Notes under the pieces: model-generated | What the model was told of the DNA's origin: nothing | What the model saw: only the letters and a program-made list of their open reading frames with translations | Databases searched by the model: none | Part shown: positions 23,583 through 34,470 of the stretch, piece after piece | Layout of the letters: each line of letters starts with the position of its first letter | How positions within the stretch are numbered: position 1 is the stretch's first letter | Translations under genes and position numbers: made by a program | Source: Strongylocentrotus droebachiensis | Taxonomy: Eukaryota > Echinodermata > Echinoidea > Camarodonta > Strongylocentrotidae | Direction of reading: 5' to 3' | Length of the DNA stretch: 64,000 bases | Assembly: GCA_035222895.1 (NCBI GenBank) | Contig: JAVYIG010000896.1 | Coordinates: 62,001 to 126,000 of the forward strand

Positions 23583-24221
23583 GATTCTGAACAGTTTTCA
23601 TATTTGACCACCCAAAGTAAACATCTAGGCGCATTATTTTCTAATTAACCTTCTTTCGAAAGGTAAACAAATAATTCATATATGATCTATGGCACAGCGA
23701 AGTTGCTTTTCACGTCGTTCCATTTCCCTAATTACGTCTCCATTTATTGTATTTTTTCCATTCAATAGCATTGTCATCCTTGATGTATTATGCCTGCCTC
23801 CTCCAACCGGGATGTCGCCTTTTGAATGTTTCTCTGATTGTCTTCGCGATTTGTATCAAAGATACTTTTCCCCTGGTCGTTTATTTCTTGAAAGAATGGC
23901 ATAAATTGCTTATTGCTGAACATCACCGGAAATTAAACTAACCGACCTTCCTATTCGGCCCTCAATATTGTTCGTTTAAAAATTAAGGGGGCGTTGATTT
24001 GTGTGTGAGACCTTTTTGGAGGTGAATAACAATGGAAACAAAAGTAACATTATTATCATGTATAAGGTTGTTGAAAATGTAATGAAGAGTATTTTTAATG
24101 ACGTCAGTCTTTTTTATCAAAACATATTTGATATGATTCGAGAAATTAAAAGAGTCGATGAGGACCTAACTTTCCTCATGCAGCATCTAGCAAATATATG
24201 ATAAACAATTCATGGATAAAT

Positions 24222-24310
24222 GGTTCAATTCAATTCAATTCATTTCAATGAGTTATGTTTCAAACAGAACAATACAAATCAATTATAAGCATTTACAAAA
24301 ATTAAGGTAT
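24222..24310 (-). mobile_element. LINE-type 3' tail upstream of gene A, left arm
   Basis: Read on minus, a short unique segment ends in TTGAATTGAATTGAA. Similar ends lie at 25320-25375, 27880-27990 and 58085-58170, pointing to one LINE family of CR1/L2 type whose 5' truncated copies left only tails. Confidence 0.45.
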
Positions 24311-24850
24311 ACATATTGGAAACAAAAGGGTCCACTTAAAAGCAATGCTTGTACAATTGTGGACCCCTTAAATGATAGTTAATAATAATGGGTAATTAAA
24401 TTGACAAATTCATAACTACAAAATGGATCTAGATTAATAGGGGAAACGGGAAAAGGGGGATGGCTAGTAGTGTACACGTGGCATTTCATTTTCATGACCG
24501 AAATACTGATTTGTCTGTAGTGATTACAGTCATGAAAGTCAAATCGTTATTTTTTGAAGATTTTTAAAACATTTTTCTATATTTTCTGTAATGTTATATT
24601 TTTAATATGAAAATTGACTTTGTTTTGGGACGAGTTTTGCCCTTTAACCATTTTCTACTGCTGATGGACTGACTGCAAAAAGCCATTCTAAAACTGAAGT
24701 CACACCGTAAGAAATTTCTTAACATAACATTACACAAAGGAAAAAAAAATTAGTCATGCATGTTGCCAAATGGACCGGCATATTGGATAACATCAAGGGA
24801 TCAATAGGAACAAGAGGTTGTTTGTTACAATTTCTTTATTTCATTTTCTT

Positions 24851-25175
24851 CGGCCAGCGTACACTTTTTTTTTTTTTTTTTTTTGAGCCAAAAAAAAATC
24901 GCAACGACTCAGCCAGCCGAAATGTCGCTCAGTGGGGGGAGGGGGGGGGGGGGGGGGGGGGTAAGCGGACACTTTTTTTTTTTTGGTCTCGAAATTTGAA
25001 AATTTGACATTTTTCTTCGTTGGGGGGGGGTAAGGTCACCTTTTTTAGGTTAGCCGTGGGCATTTTTTTCAAAAGGGGGGGGGGTTTTAGGTTTTTTTAG
25101 GGGGGTTTTAACACATAGAAATACCAAAGGGGGGGTTGAACCCCCAACCCCCCCCCCCCCCTGCGTACGCCCCTG
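24851..25175. mobile_element. hAT-like poly-G element, left arm
   Basis: One end is the clear terminus CCTGCGTACGCCCCTG. The other end (GGCCAGCGTACAC) is degraded. The interior shares poly-G, poly-T and the CGACTCAGCCAGCCG motif with the element at 8445-8814, in the opposite orientation. Poly-G length differs between the arms. Confidence 0.6.
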
Positions 25176-25487
25176 AATGTATCATTGATATCATATTATT
25201 ATAGGGCCTCTAAAGATTGAACAAATGCGAAAGTTGTCCGCCACTACATCACAGAGACATTTCCGATACTACAGCTGATTTAAGGACCTAAAGTGATTAC
25301 AACTTCAAACATTTATTATATTCGATTCAATTTATTTATGTTCCCAACAAAACATTACAAATCAGTCATGTCCGATTTCATTCAACTTTAACTGCTTCTC
25401 TGATTTTCTGCTTTCATTCAGAGTAATTTACAATCAAGGCCGGTTTTTCCTTTAATATGGACTTTTAGATTTACACAAGAACTTGGA

Positions 25488-25640
25488 CTGCTACATGTGA
25501 CATCCTTTTAAGTCAACGTGACGTCCTTTTAAGGCACTGGAGGCTGCTACACGTGACATCCTTTTAAGTCAATGTGACGTCCTTTTAAGGCACCGTTAAA
25601 AGGACGTCACATTGACTTAAAAGGATGTCACATATAGCAG
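25488..25640. repeat. Palindromic cluster of TGACGTCC-containing units, left arm
   Basis: A 43-bp unit (GTGACATCCTTTTAAGTCAA then TGACGTCCTTTTAAGG) appears twice in direct order (25491-25533, 25553-25595) and once inverted (25598-25640), giving a near-perfect hairpin. Each unit holds a CRE-like TGACGTC core. It might be a small transposon end or a regulatory array. Confidence 0.7.
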
Positions 25641-25747
25641 TCCAGTTCTCGTCGTTTAAATCTTAAAGTCCCCAAATGCCTCAGTCACAAAGGCAAACCG
25701 ACTCCAACCGAACGACTATTTGCTATTAGTCCTGTAGAAGTTTTTCA

Positions 25748-27605
25748 GACCTGGAAAAGTTGATAAGTACAAGGTTTTTTTGTTGATTTGTGTTCTAGAT
25801 GGGTATTGAAGTAAATTCAGCTTGGTTGCCAGCTTGGCAACCTTGGGCAACTTTTGTAATAGCCTTATTAGCATAATCATCTAACTAGCATATGTGCCAT
25901 ATGTAATAATGTTGCTTATTTCAATCCAGGAAGCCTGAAAACATGGATAATACGAGTTTTCAAGGGTGTTCTATGACGAGGAATTCATATATGACACCAG
26001 TTTTTAATTCAAGTAATGCAATTGTCTTAAATAGCATAATTAGCATATGTACAATGTATGGACTCCATTGTCATTGCTTATCTATAAAGCCTAAAAATGG
26101 TGCAATGCAACATTGTAAATCACTTTTGAAAGACTAATCATTAATTCATGAGAAGATATTCCATGCATATGTAGTATAATTAGCCTAATTAGCATAGTAA
26201 TCTAATTAGCATATATGTGCAATATGTAATAATGTTGCTAATCTTAATCCAGGAAGCCTGGAAACATGGATGATATGACTTTTCCAGGAATTCTGCACAA
26301 GCTTGAGCAATGTCAGGCGTGTACTCTCAATGGTTCTGGCCTTGGTAAACATAGACAGATCATAGTTTGCACTTTTGTATTCAACATCCCTGGCTTTGTA
26401 CGTACCTGTCTCACCACATCATCAATTTCATCATTATCATCTGCTTTAAACATCTTCAGTGTGTTTCCGACAGTCTCTCTAAATCCAATGACCAAAGCCC
26501 AACAATCAATGCGTATGATGACCTCGTCATTTCCTAGACATTTCATGAGGTTCGACAACATTGCCTTGCGACCAAGATAACCCCCACTGTACATTGGACA
26601 TACAATTTGTGAAGCTATAAAGTCCCAAATGATATTCTACAAATATGCTAATAAGGCTTATTAGTACAATAATTACATATTGAGCCAATTGCATTACTTA
26701 AACATAAAAACTGCCATAAATGAATCCCTCGCCGTGGAAAACCCTGGAAAAGTCATATTATCCATGTTTTCAGTATTCCTGGATTAAGATTAGCAACATT
26801 ATTACATATTGCACATACAGTGTATATGCTAATTAAGCTAATTATACTACATCTACATGGAATATGTTCTCATGAACTAAAGTGTAGTCTTTCAAAAGTG
26901 ATTTACAATGTTGCATTGCACCATTTTAGGCTTTATAGACAAAACAATGACAATGAAGTCCATATATCGTACATATGCTAATTAGCTCATTATGCTATTT
27001 AAGACAATTGCATTACTTAAAAATAACAACTGGTGTCATAAATGAATTCCTCGTCATGAAAAATCCTTGCAAAGTCACATTATACATGTTTTCAGGCTTC
27101 CTTGATTAAGATTAGCAACATTATTACATACTGCACATAATATATGCTAATTATATGATTAGGCTAATTATACTACATCTACATGGAATATCTTCTCATG
27201 ACTTAATTATTAGTCTTTAAAAGGTATTTACAATATTGCATTGCACCATTTGTAGGCTTTATATAGATAAACAATGACAATGAAGTCCATACATTGTACA
27301 TATGCTAATTATGCTATTTAAGACAATTGCATTTATACTTGGAATCAAAAACTGGTGTCATAAATGAATTCCTCGTCATAGAAGACCCTTGAAAAGTCGT
27401 ATTATGCATATTTTTAGGCTTCCTGGATTGATATTAGCAACATAATTACATATGCACATATGCTAATTAGATGACTATATATGCTAATATGGCTATTAAA
27501 AAGTTGCCCAAGGTTGCCAAGCTGGCAACCAAGCTGAATTTACTTCATACCCATCTAGAACACATATCAACAACAAAACCTTGTACTTATCAACTTTTCC
27601 AGGTC
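25748..27605. mobile_element. Fold-back element with captured frame, left arm
   Basis: Terminal inverted repeats of about 110 bp begin GACCTGGAAAAGTTGATAAG. Inside are five copies of a roughly 325-bp AT-rich unit, recognised by AATCCAGGAAGCCTGAAAAC: two forward (near 25924, 26248) and three inverted (near 26753, 27073, 27397). Between the two groups lies a non-repeated segment of different base composition with a short open frame. No transposase is visible, so the element is non-autonomous. Repeated GCTAATTAGCAT motifs are a feature of the units. Confidence 0.7.
26313..26594 (-). pseudogene. Open frame in the core of the fold-back element, left copy
   Basis: A 93-codon frame starts MYSGGYLGRKAMLSNLMKCL and contains an acidic ADDNDEIDDVV stretch. 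In the right copy (31442-31831) the frame is longer because of one extra base, ending with a basic, leucine-rich part (TIESTRLTLLKLVQN). I do not recognise it. It resembles ordinary coding sequence more than the surrounding AT-rich repeats do, so a captured host exon or a remnant of the element's own protein is possible. Confidence 0.35.
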
Positions 27606-27879
27606 ATTTACATGGTATATGGTACCGTCTACTGGACTATATTCAAGGTAACGTCATTTTTATTCAGTTTGTGTCGGCCCTTGTGTAATTGTCTCGTATG
27701 ACTGGGATATACTGGTCGATCCGTCTGCGATTGCATCATGAAATGAATAGCAGTAATAACAATACAGTTTGAAAACTTGCAAGATGTTCTACCTGCCATC
27801 CCTAAATGCATATTAATAATGAATCAAAATTGTGATGCATAATGGGCTTTCCTGCTGGAAAAAAGCCCCGACCGCCTTC

Positions 27880-27990
27880 AAATCGTACTTGAATTGAATT
27901 GGATTGCATTCATTTTTTCTTCTGCAACATACAAATCAATTACATTTCAGCGATACAACATAAACTAAATATTACAGTCTTTTTTTGTCA
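27880..27990 (+). mobile_element. LINE-type 3' tail near the end of the left inner arm
   Basis: A TTGAATTGAATTGGATTGCA run borders a unique segment ending at the point where the mirrored sequence begins after the gap. Mirror at 30046-30156. Orientation uncertain. Confidence 0.35.
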
Positions 27991-28009
27991 GTGTAAACAT
28001 TATAATAAA

Positions 28010-29826
28010 AGTGAAAATATTGGCATTGTAACAAAATATAACTGATAGAAGACTACCAAGACATATTCATTAAGAAATCTGCAGAAGAATAGCTATCACA
28101 GTAAGCGCTCATCTAATGACACGAGGCCAATCGAAAAACTATCCCGCTTTGAGGCGGATGTTGTCTTTCCTTTTGCTGAAAAGACCATGAAATTTTGCTA
28201 CTCATATGGCCAATTATTCATGATTAGGAATGGTGATATTATTTGCAACATTGATATATATATGGGGCCTTGAATACTGAATGAAGGTCCGATCGGTTAA
28301 GATTCGTTGTGGCACCACACCAACCGTAAAATTGTTCTCGGTTTGAAGCCAATCTAATCTTTCTTCTTCCTCTTATCACAGTAAAGTCATTTAATTAATG
28401 TCAAATCACAGTCACATCCTGATATGCAACGATCTGAACATATTATTTGCTTATTCATCTTATCACAAATAACACATGTCCGGTGGTATACGTGTTCTAG
28501 ATTGGAAAAAAACCCGTCTACTATCATTTTAGTGGAAGAACAACAAAATGCGGATGGCATGTGACCGGCTCTCGACCAATCATTTGACTTAGATCCAAGG
28601 CCATTTTATATATTGTTATTAGAGTAGACAGTGTGATCCGACCTACATTCAGTATCAAAAGAAAAGAGAGCCTTTTGTGACACGCATTGGGTCATGGGGA
28701 CACAGTCGACGTGTGTTTTTTCCCCTTTGGATTTCCACTCCATAACAACGGGATTCGTAGCGTGTCTACTAAACATATAGGAAGTACTTTGACCGATATT
28801 TTTTTTTTTAGGGATTCTTCTTGTCCTCTGGTTTTCGATCACGGCAACATATGACGCTGCCCTCGCCAAATGTCCCTCACGTTTCGTAACCTCCACTCGC
28901 TGAGCAAATCTGCTTGTAATGAGTGGAGATCTCATCGTCTGAGGGATGAGTGTACACCGTGGCTATGCGGGCCGCCGCGGTGTGCCGTGAGTAATGGCTC
29001 AGTGTCATCAGTCATAACGTCGAGGTGTAGGAATTACATATATATATATGGAGGCTTAAAGTAGTAGTCCACCCTGATATAAAGTTGATTTTATTAAAAG
29101 TAAAAAAATGAGAGGAACAAATTATTGAAAGTTTTAATAATTACAATAATAATAATGGTTCTTTTATAGCGTTCGTGTCTGTAATATACGTCATCCAATT
29201 AGAAATAGAAAAGTTATGAATTTCTGAAGTTGTCATCAGTGAAACATAAATTGGCAACACTGTGATATATCATACGAGCTCATCTCCAATTCGCTCTGTA
29301 CAGAAATTTCATATACTTTCGTTTTCTTAGTATTGATGACGGAGTATAATTTGTTTCTTCAGGGGTTGTATATAAACATATTTGCAATAATTATACTTAG
29401 GGTGAATGTATGATTGACAATTTTCTTAAGGGGAAAAAAATTATTTTTGAAGTTTTTTAGTACAAAGCAAATTGGAGGGGAGCTCGCAAGATACGTCACA
29501 AAGTTGCCAATTTGTGTTTGATTGATTGCACCTGCAAAAAATCATAACTTGCTTATGTTTAATCATTTTTCTTAAACCTTACTTGCTTAATCCTCTTATC
29601 TTTCTACTTCATAACTATTCTATTTCATTCGGATACTGTTCAAATGTTTGATAGTTTGTTTCTCTTAGTTGTCTGCTTTTATTAATTCTATTTAAAAGAA
29701 CTTAATTTCAGGGTGCACTTCCGTTTAGGAAACATATCAGGTATTTCTAAACGATTACACACCGTTGTTCATAAATGATACCCTAATCTTGGGCGAATGT
29801 CTAAGTAATGAATAAGGACTAAAATT
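28010..29826. other. Single-copy stretch beside the gap
   Basis: This is the only inner segment without a mirrored copy, because the right arm starts at the mirror of 28009. No gene is supported. A 109-codon frame at 28606-28935 (minus) has no recognisable domain. The segment 28860-29000 is relatively GC-rich. The end holds a MITE (29060-29728). If the palindrome is real, this is part of the spacer between the two divergent A genes. Confidence 0.55.
29060..29728. mobile_element. MITE ending in CCACCCTGA repeats
   Basis: The ends AGTAGTCCACCCTGA and TCAGGGTGCACTTCC are inverted. The interior is AT-rich and contains two inverted GTTGCCAATTTGTGTTT-type segments (near 29250 and 29502). No coding capacity. 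Single copy in this window. Confidence 0.5.
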
Positions 29827-30026
29827 NNNNNNNNNNNNNNNNNNNNNNNNNNNNNNNNNNNNNNNNNNNNNNNNNNNNNNNNNNNNNNNNNNNNNNNNNN
29901 NNNNNNNNNNNNNNNNNNNNNNNNNNNNNNNNNNNNNNNNNNNNNNNNNNNNNNNNNNNNNNNNNNNNNNNNNNNNNNNNNNNNNNNNNNNNNNNNNNNN
30001 NNNNNNNNNNNNNNNNNNNNNNNNNN
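29827..30026. other. Assembly gap of 200 N
   Basis: Exactly 200 undetermined bases, a size commonly used as a placeholder for a join of unknown length. The two sides are not adjacent copies: the left side reaches 1.8 kb further into the centre than the right side. Confidence 1.
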
Positions 30027-30428
30027 TATTATAATGTTTACACTGACAAAAAAAGACTGTAATATTTAGTTTATGTTGTATCGCTGAAATGTAATTGATT
30101 TGTATGTTGCAGAAGAAAAAATGAATGCAATCCAATTCAATTCAAGTACGATTTGAAGGCGGTCGGGGCTTTTTTCCAGCAGGAAAGCCCATTATGCATC
30201 ACAATTTTGATTCATTATTAATATGCATTTAGGGATGGCAGGTAGAACATCTTGCAAGTTTTCAAACTGTATTGTTATTACTGCTATTCATTTCATGATG
30301 CAATCGCAGACGGATCGACCAGTATATCCCAGTCATACGAGACAATTACACAAGGGCCGACACAAACTGAATAAAAATGACGTTACCTTGAATATAGTCC
30401 AGTAGACGGTACCATATACCATGTAAAT

Positions 30429-32287
30429 GACCTGGAAAAGTTGATAAGTACAAGGTTTTGTTGTTGATATGTGTTCTAGATGGGTATGAAGTAAATTCAG
30501 CTTGGTTGCCAGCTTGGCAACCTTGGGCAACTTTTTTAATAGCCATATTAGCATATATAGTCATCTAATTAGCATATGTGCAATATGTAATTATGTTGCT
30601 AATATCAATCCAGGAAGCCTAAAAATATGCATAATACGACTTTTCAAGGGTCTTCTATGACGAGGAATTCATTTATGACACCAGTTTTTGATTCCAAGTA
30701 TAAATGCAATTGTCTTAAATAGCATAATTAGCATATGTACAATGTATGGACTTCATTGTCATTGTTTATCTATATAAAGCCTACAAATGGTGCAATGCAA
30801 TATTGTAAATACCTTTTAAAGACTAATAATTAAGTCATGAGAAGATATTCCATGTAGATGTAGTATAATTAGCCTAATCATATAATTAGCATATATTATG
30901 TGCAGTATGTAATAATGTTGCTAATCTTAATCAAGGAAGCCTGAAAACATGTATAATGTGACTTTGCAAGGATTTTTCATGACGAGGAATTCATTTATGA
31001 CACCAGTTGTTATTTTTAAGTAATGCAATTGTCTTAAATAGCATAATGAGCTAATTAGCATATGTACGATATATGGACTTCATTGTCATTGTTTTGTCTA
31101 TAAAGCCTAAAATGGTGCAATGCAACATTGTAAATCACTTTTGAAAGACTACACTTTAGTTCATGAGAACATATTCCATGTAGATGTAGTATAATTAGCT
31201 TAATTAGCATATACACTGTATGTGCAATATGTAATAATGTTGCTAATCTTAATCCAGGAATACTGAAAACATGGATAATATGACTTTTCCAGGGTTTTCC
31301 ACGGCGAGGGATTCATTTATGGCAGTTTTTATGTTTAAGTAATGCAATTGGCTCAATATGTAATTATTGTACTAATAAGCCTTATTAGCATATTTGTAGA
31401 ATATCATTTGGGACTTTATAGCTTCACAAATTGTATGTCCAATGTACAGTGGGGGTTATCTTGGTCGCAAGGCAATGTTGTCGAACCTCATGAAATGTCT
31501 AGGAAATGACGAGGTCATCATACGCATTGATTGTTGGGCTTTGGTCATTGGATTTAGAGAGACTGTCGGAAACACACTGAAGATGTTTAAAGCAGATGAT
31601 AATGATGAAATTGATGATGTGGTGAGACAGGTACGTACAAAGGCCAGGGATGTTGAATACAAAAGTGCAAACTATGATCTGTCTATGTTTACCAAGGCCA
31701 GAACCATTGAGAGTACACGCCTGACATTGCTCAAGCTTGTGCAGAATTCCTGGAAAAGTCATATCATCCATGTTTCCAGGCTTCCTGGATTAAGATTAGC
31801 AACATTATTACATATTGCACATATATGCTAATTAGATTACTATGCTAATTAGGCTAATTATACTACATATGCATGGAATATCTTCTCATGATTAATGATT
31901 AGTCTTTCAAAGTGATTTACAATGTTGCATTGCACCATTTTTAGGCTTTATAGATAAGCAATGACAATGGAGTCCATACATTGTACATATGCTAATTATG
32001 CTATTTAAGACAATTGCATTACTTGAATTAAAAACTGGTGTCATATATGAATTCCTCGTCATAGAACACCCTTGAAAACTCGTATTATCCATGTTTTCAG
32101 GCTTCCTGGATTGAAATAAGCAACATTATTACATATGGCACATATGCTAGTTAGATGATTATGCTAATAAGGCTATTACAAAAGTTGCCCAAGGTTGCCA
32201 AGCTGGCAACCAAGCTGAATTTACTTCAATACCCATCTAGAACACAAATCAACAAAAAAACCTTGTACTTATCAACTTTTCCAGGTC
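30429..32287. mobile_element. Fold-back element with captured frame, right arm
   Basis: Mirror of 25748-27605 with the same ends and unit order. It differs by single bases in an A run near 30535 and a C pair near 31642, so the two arms were not made from one pasted contig. Confidence 0.7.
31442..31831 (+). pseudogene. Open frame in the core of the fold-back element, right copy
   Basis: A 129-codon frame, longer than its left counterpart owing to a one-base difference. Parts in order: MYSGGYLGRKAMLSNLMKCL, IRIDCWALVIGFRETVGN, an acidic middle, a KSANYDLSMFTKARTIEST segment and a C-terminal tail running into the repeat unit. Family unknown; the last 30 residues are probably not original. Confidence 0.4.
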
Positions 32288-32393
32288 TGAAAAACTTCTA
32301 CAGGACTAATAGCAAATAGTCGTTCGGTTGGAGTCGGTTTGCCTTTGTGACTGAGGCATTTGGGGACTTTAAGATTTAAACGACGAGAACTGG

Positions 32394-32547
32394 ACTGCTA
32401 TATGTGACATCCTTTTAAGTCAATGTGACGTCCTTTTAACGGTGCCTTAAAAGGACGTCACATTGACTTAAAAGGATGTCACGTGTAGCAGCCTCCAGTG
32501 CCTTAAAAGGACGTCACGTTGACTTAAAAGGATGTCACATGTAGCAG
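32394..32547. repeat. Palindromic cluster of TGACGTCC-containing units, right arm
   Basis: Mirror of 25488-25640 with the same three-unit layout and TGACGTC cores. Confidence 0.7.
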
Positions 32548-32860
32548 TCCAAGTTCTTGTGTAAATCTAAAAGTCCATATTAAAGGAAAAACCGGCCTTG
32601 ATTGTAAATTACTCTGAATGAAAGCAGAAAATCAGAGAAGCAGTTAAAGTTTGAATGAAATCGGACATGACTGATTTGTAATGTTTTGTTGGGAACATAA
32701 ATAAATTGAATCGAATATAATAAATGTTTGAAGTTGTAATCACTTTAGGTCCTTAAATCAGCTGTAGTATCGGAAATGTCTCTGTGATGTAGTGGCGGAC
32801 AACTTTCGCATTTGTTCAATCTTTAGAGGCCCTATAATAATATGATATCAATGATACATT

Positions 32861-33081
32861 CAGGGGCGTACGCAGGGGGGGGGGGGGGGGGGGTTGGGGG
32901 TTCAACCCCCCCCTTTGGTATTTCTATGTGTTAAAACCCCCCTAAAAAAACCTAAAACCCCCCCCCCTTTTGAAAAAAATGCCCACGGCTAACCTAAAAA
33001 AGGTGACCTTACCCCCCCCCCAACGAAGAAAAATGTCAAATTTTCAAATTTCGAGACCAAAAAAAAAAAAGTGTCCGCTTA

Positions 33082-33112
<31 letters not shown>

Positions 33113-33201
33113 CCCCCCACTGAGCGACATTTCGGCTGGCTGAGTCGTTGCGATTTTTTTTTGGCTCAAAAAAAAAAAAAAAAAAAAGTGTACGCTGGCC
33201 G
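32861..33201. mobile_element. hAT-like poly-C element, right arm
   Basis: Mirror of 24851-25175, starting CAGGGGCGTACGCAGG. The homopolymer runs are about 17 bases longer in total than on the left, the largest length difference between the inner arms. Confidence 0.6.
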
Positions 33202-34470
33202 AAGAAAATGAAATAAAGAAATTGTAACAAACAACCTCTTGTTCCTATTGATCCCTTGATGTTATCCAATATGCCGGTCCATTTGGCAACATGCATGACT
33301 AATTTTTTTTTCCTTTGTGTAATGTTATGTTAAGAAATTTCTTACGGTGTGACTTCAGTTTTAGAATGGCTTTTGCAGTCAGTCCATCAGCAGTAGAAAA
33401 TGGTTAAAGGGCAAAACTCGTCCCAAAACAAAGTCAATTTTCAATATTAAAAATATAACATTACAGAAAATATAGAAAAATGTTTTAAAAATCTTCAAAA
33501 AATAACGATTTGACTTTCATGACTGTAATCACTACAGACAAATCAGTATTTCGGTCATGAAAATGAAATGCCACGTGTACACTACTAGCCATCCCCCTTT
33601 TCCCCTTTCCCCTATTAATCTAGATCCATTTTGTAGTTATGAATTTGTCAATTTAATTACCCATTATTATTAACTATCATTTAAGGGGTCCACAATTGTA
33701 CAAGCATTGCTTTTAAGTGGACCCTTTTGTTTCCAATATGTATACCTTAATTTTTGTAAATGCTTATAATTGATTTGTATTGTTCTGTTTGAAACATAAC
33801 TCATTGAAATGAATTGAATTGAATTGAACCATTTATCCATGAATTGTTTATCATATATTTGCTAGATGCTGCATGAGGAAAGTTAGGTCCTCATCGACTC
33901 TTTTAATTTCTCGAATCATATCAAATATGTTTTGATAAAAAAGACTGACGTCATTAAAAATACTCTTCATTACATTTTCAACAACCTTATACATGATAAT
34001 AATGTTACTTTTGTTTCCATTGTTATTCACCTCCAAAAAGGTCTCACACACAAATCAACGCCCCCTTAATTTTTAAAACGAACAATATTGAGGGCCGAAT
34101 AGGAAGGTCGGTTAGTTTAATTTCCGGTGATGTTCAGCAATAAGCAATTTATGCCATTCTTTCAAGAAATAAACGACCAGGGGAAAAGTATCTTTGATAC
34201 AAATCGCGAAGACAATCAGAGAAACATTCAAAAGGCGACATCCCGGTTGGAGGAGGCAGGCATAATACATCAAGGATGACAATGCTATTGAATGGAAAAA
34301 ATACAATAAATGGAGACGTAATTAGGGAAATGGAACGACGTGAAAAGCAACTTCGCTGTGCCATAGATCATATATGAATTATTTGTTTACCTTTCGAAAG
34401 AAGGTTAATTAGAAAATAATGCGCCTAGATGTTTACTTTGGGTGGTCAAATATGAAAACTGTTCAGAATC

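Larger units (their letters stand above)
30027..34470. other. Spacer upstream of gene A, right arm
   Basis: Reverse-complement copy of 23583-28009. It contains the fold-back element, the TGACGTCC palindrome, the hAT-like poly-C element and LINE tails. No host gene is supported. Confidence 0.6.

Noticed and set aside
27471-27701. Frame of 76 codons and its counterparts at 30333-30564
   Set aside because: It lies across the inverted end of the fold-back element and changes with a one-base indel between the arms.
28606-28935. 109-codon frame in the single-copy stretch
   Set aside because: No recognisable domain, no clear splice signals, basic and mixed composition. Kept only as a note in the spacer entry.
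29755-30135. Open frame running through the gap
   Set aside because: Most of it is undetermined bases; the frame has no meaning.
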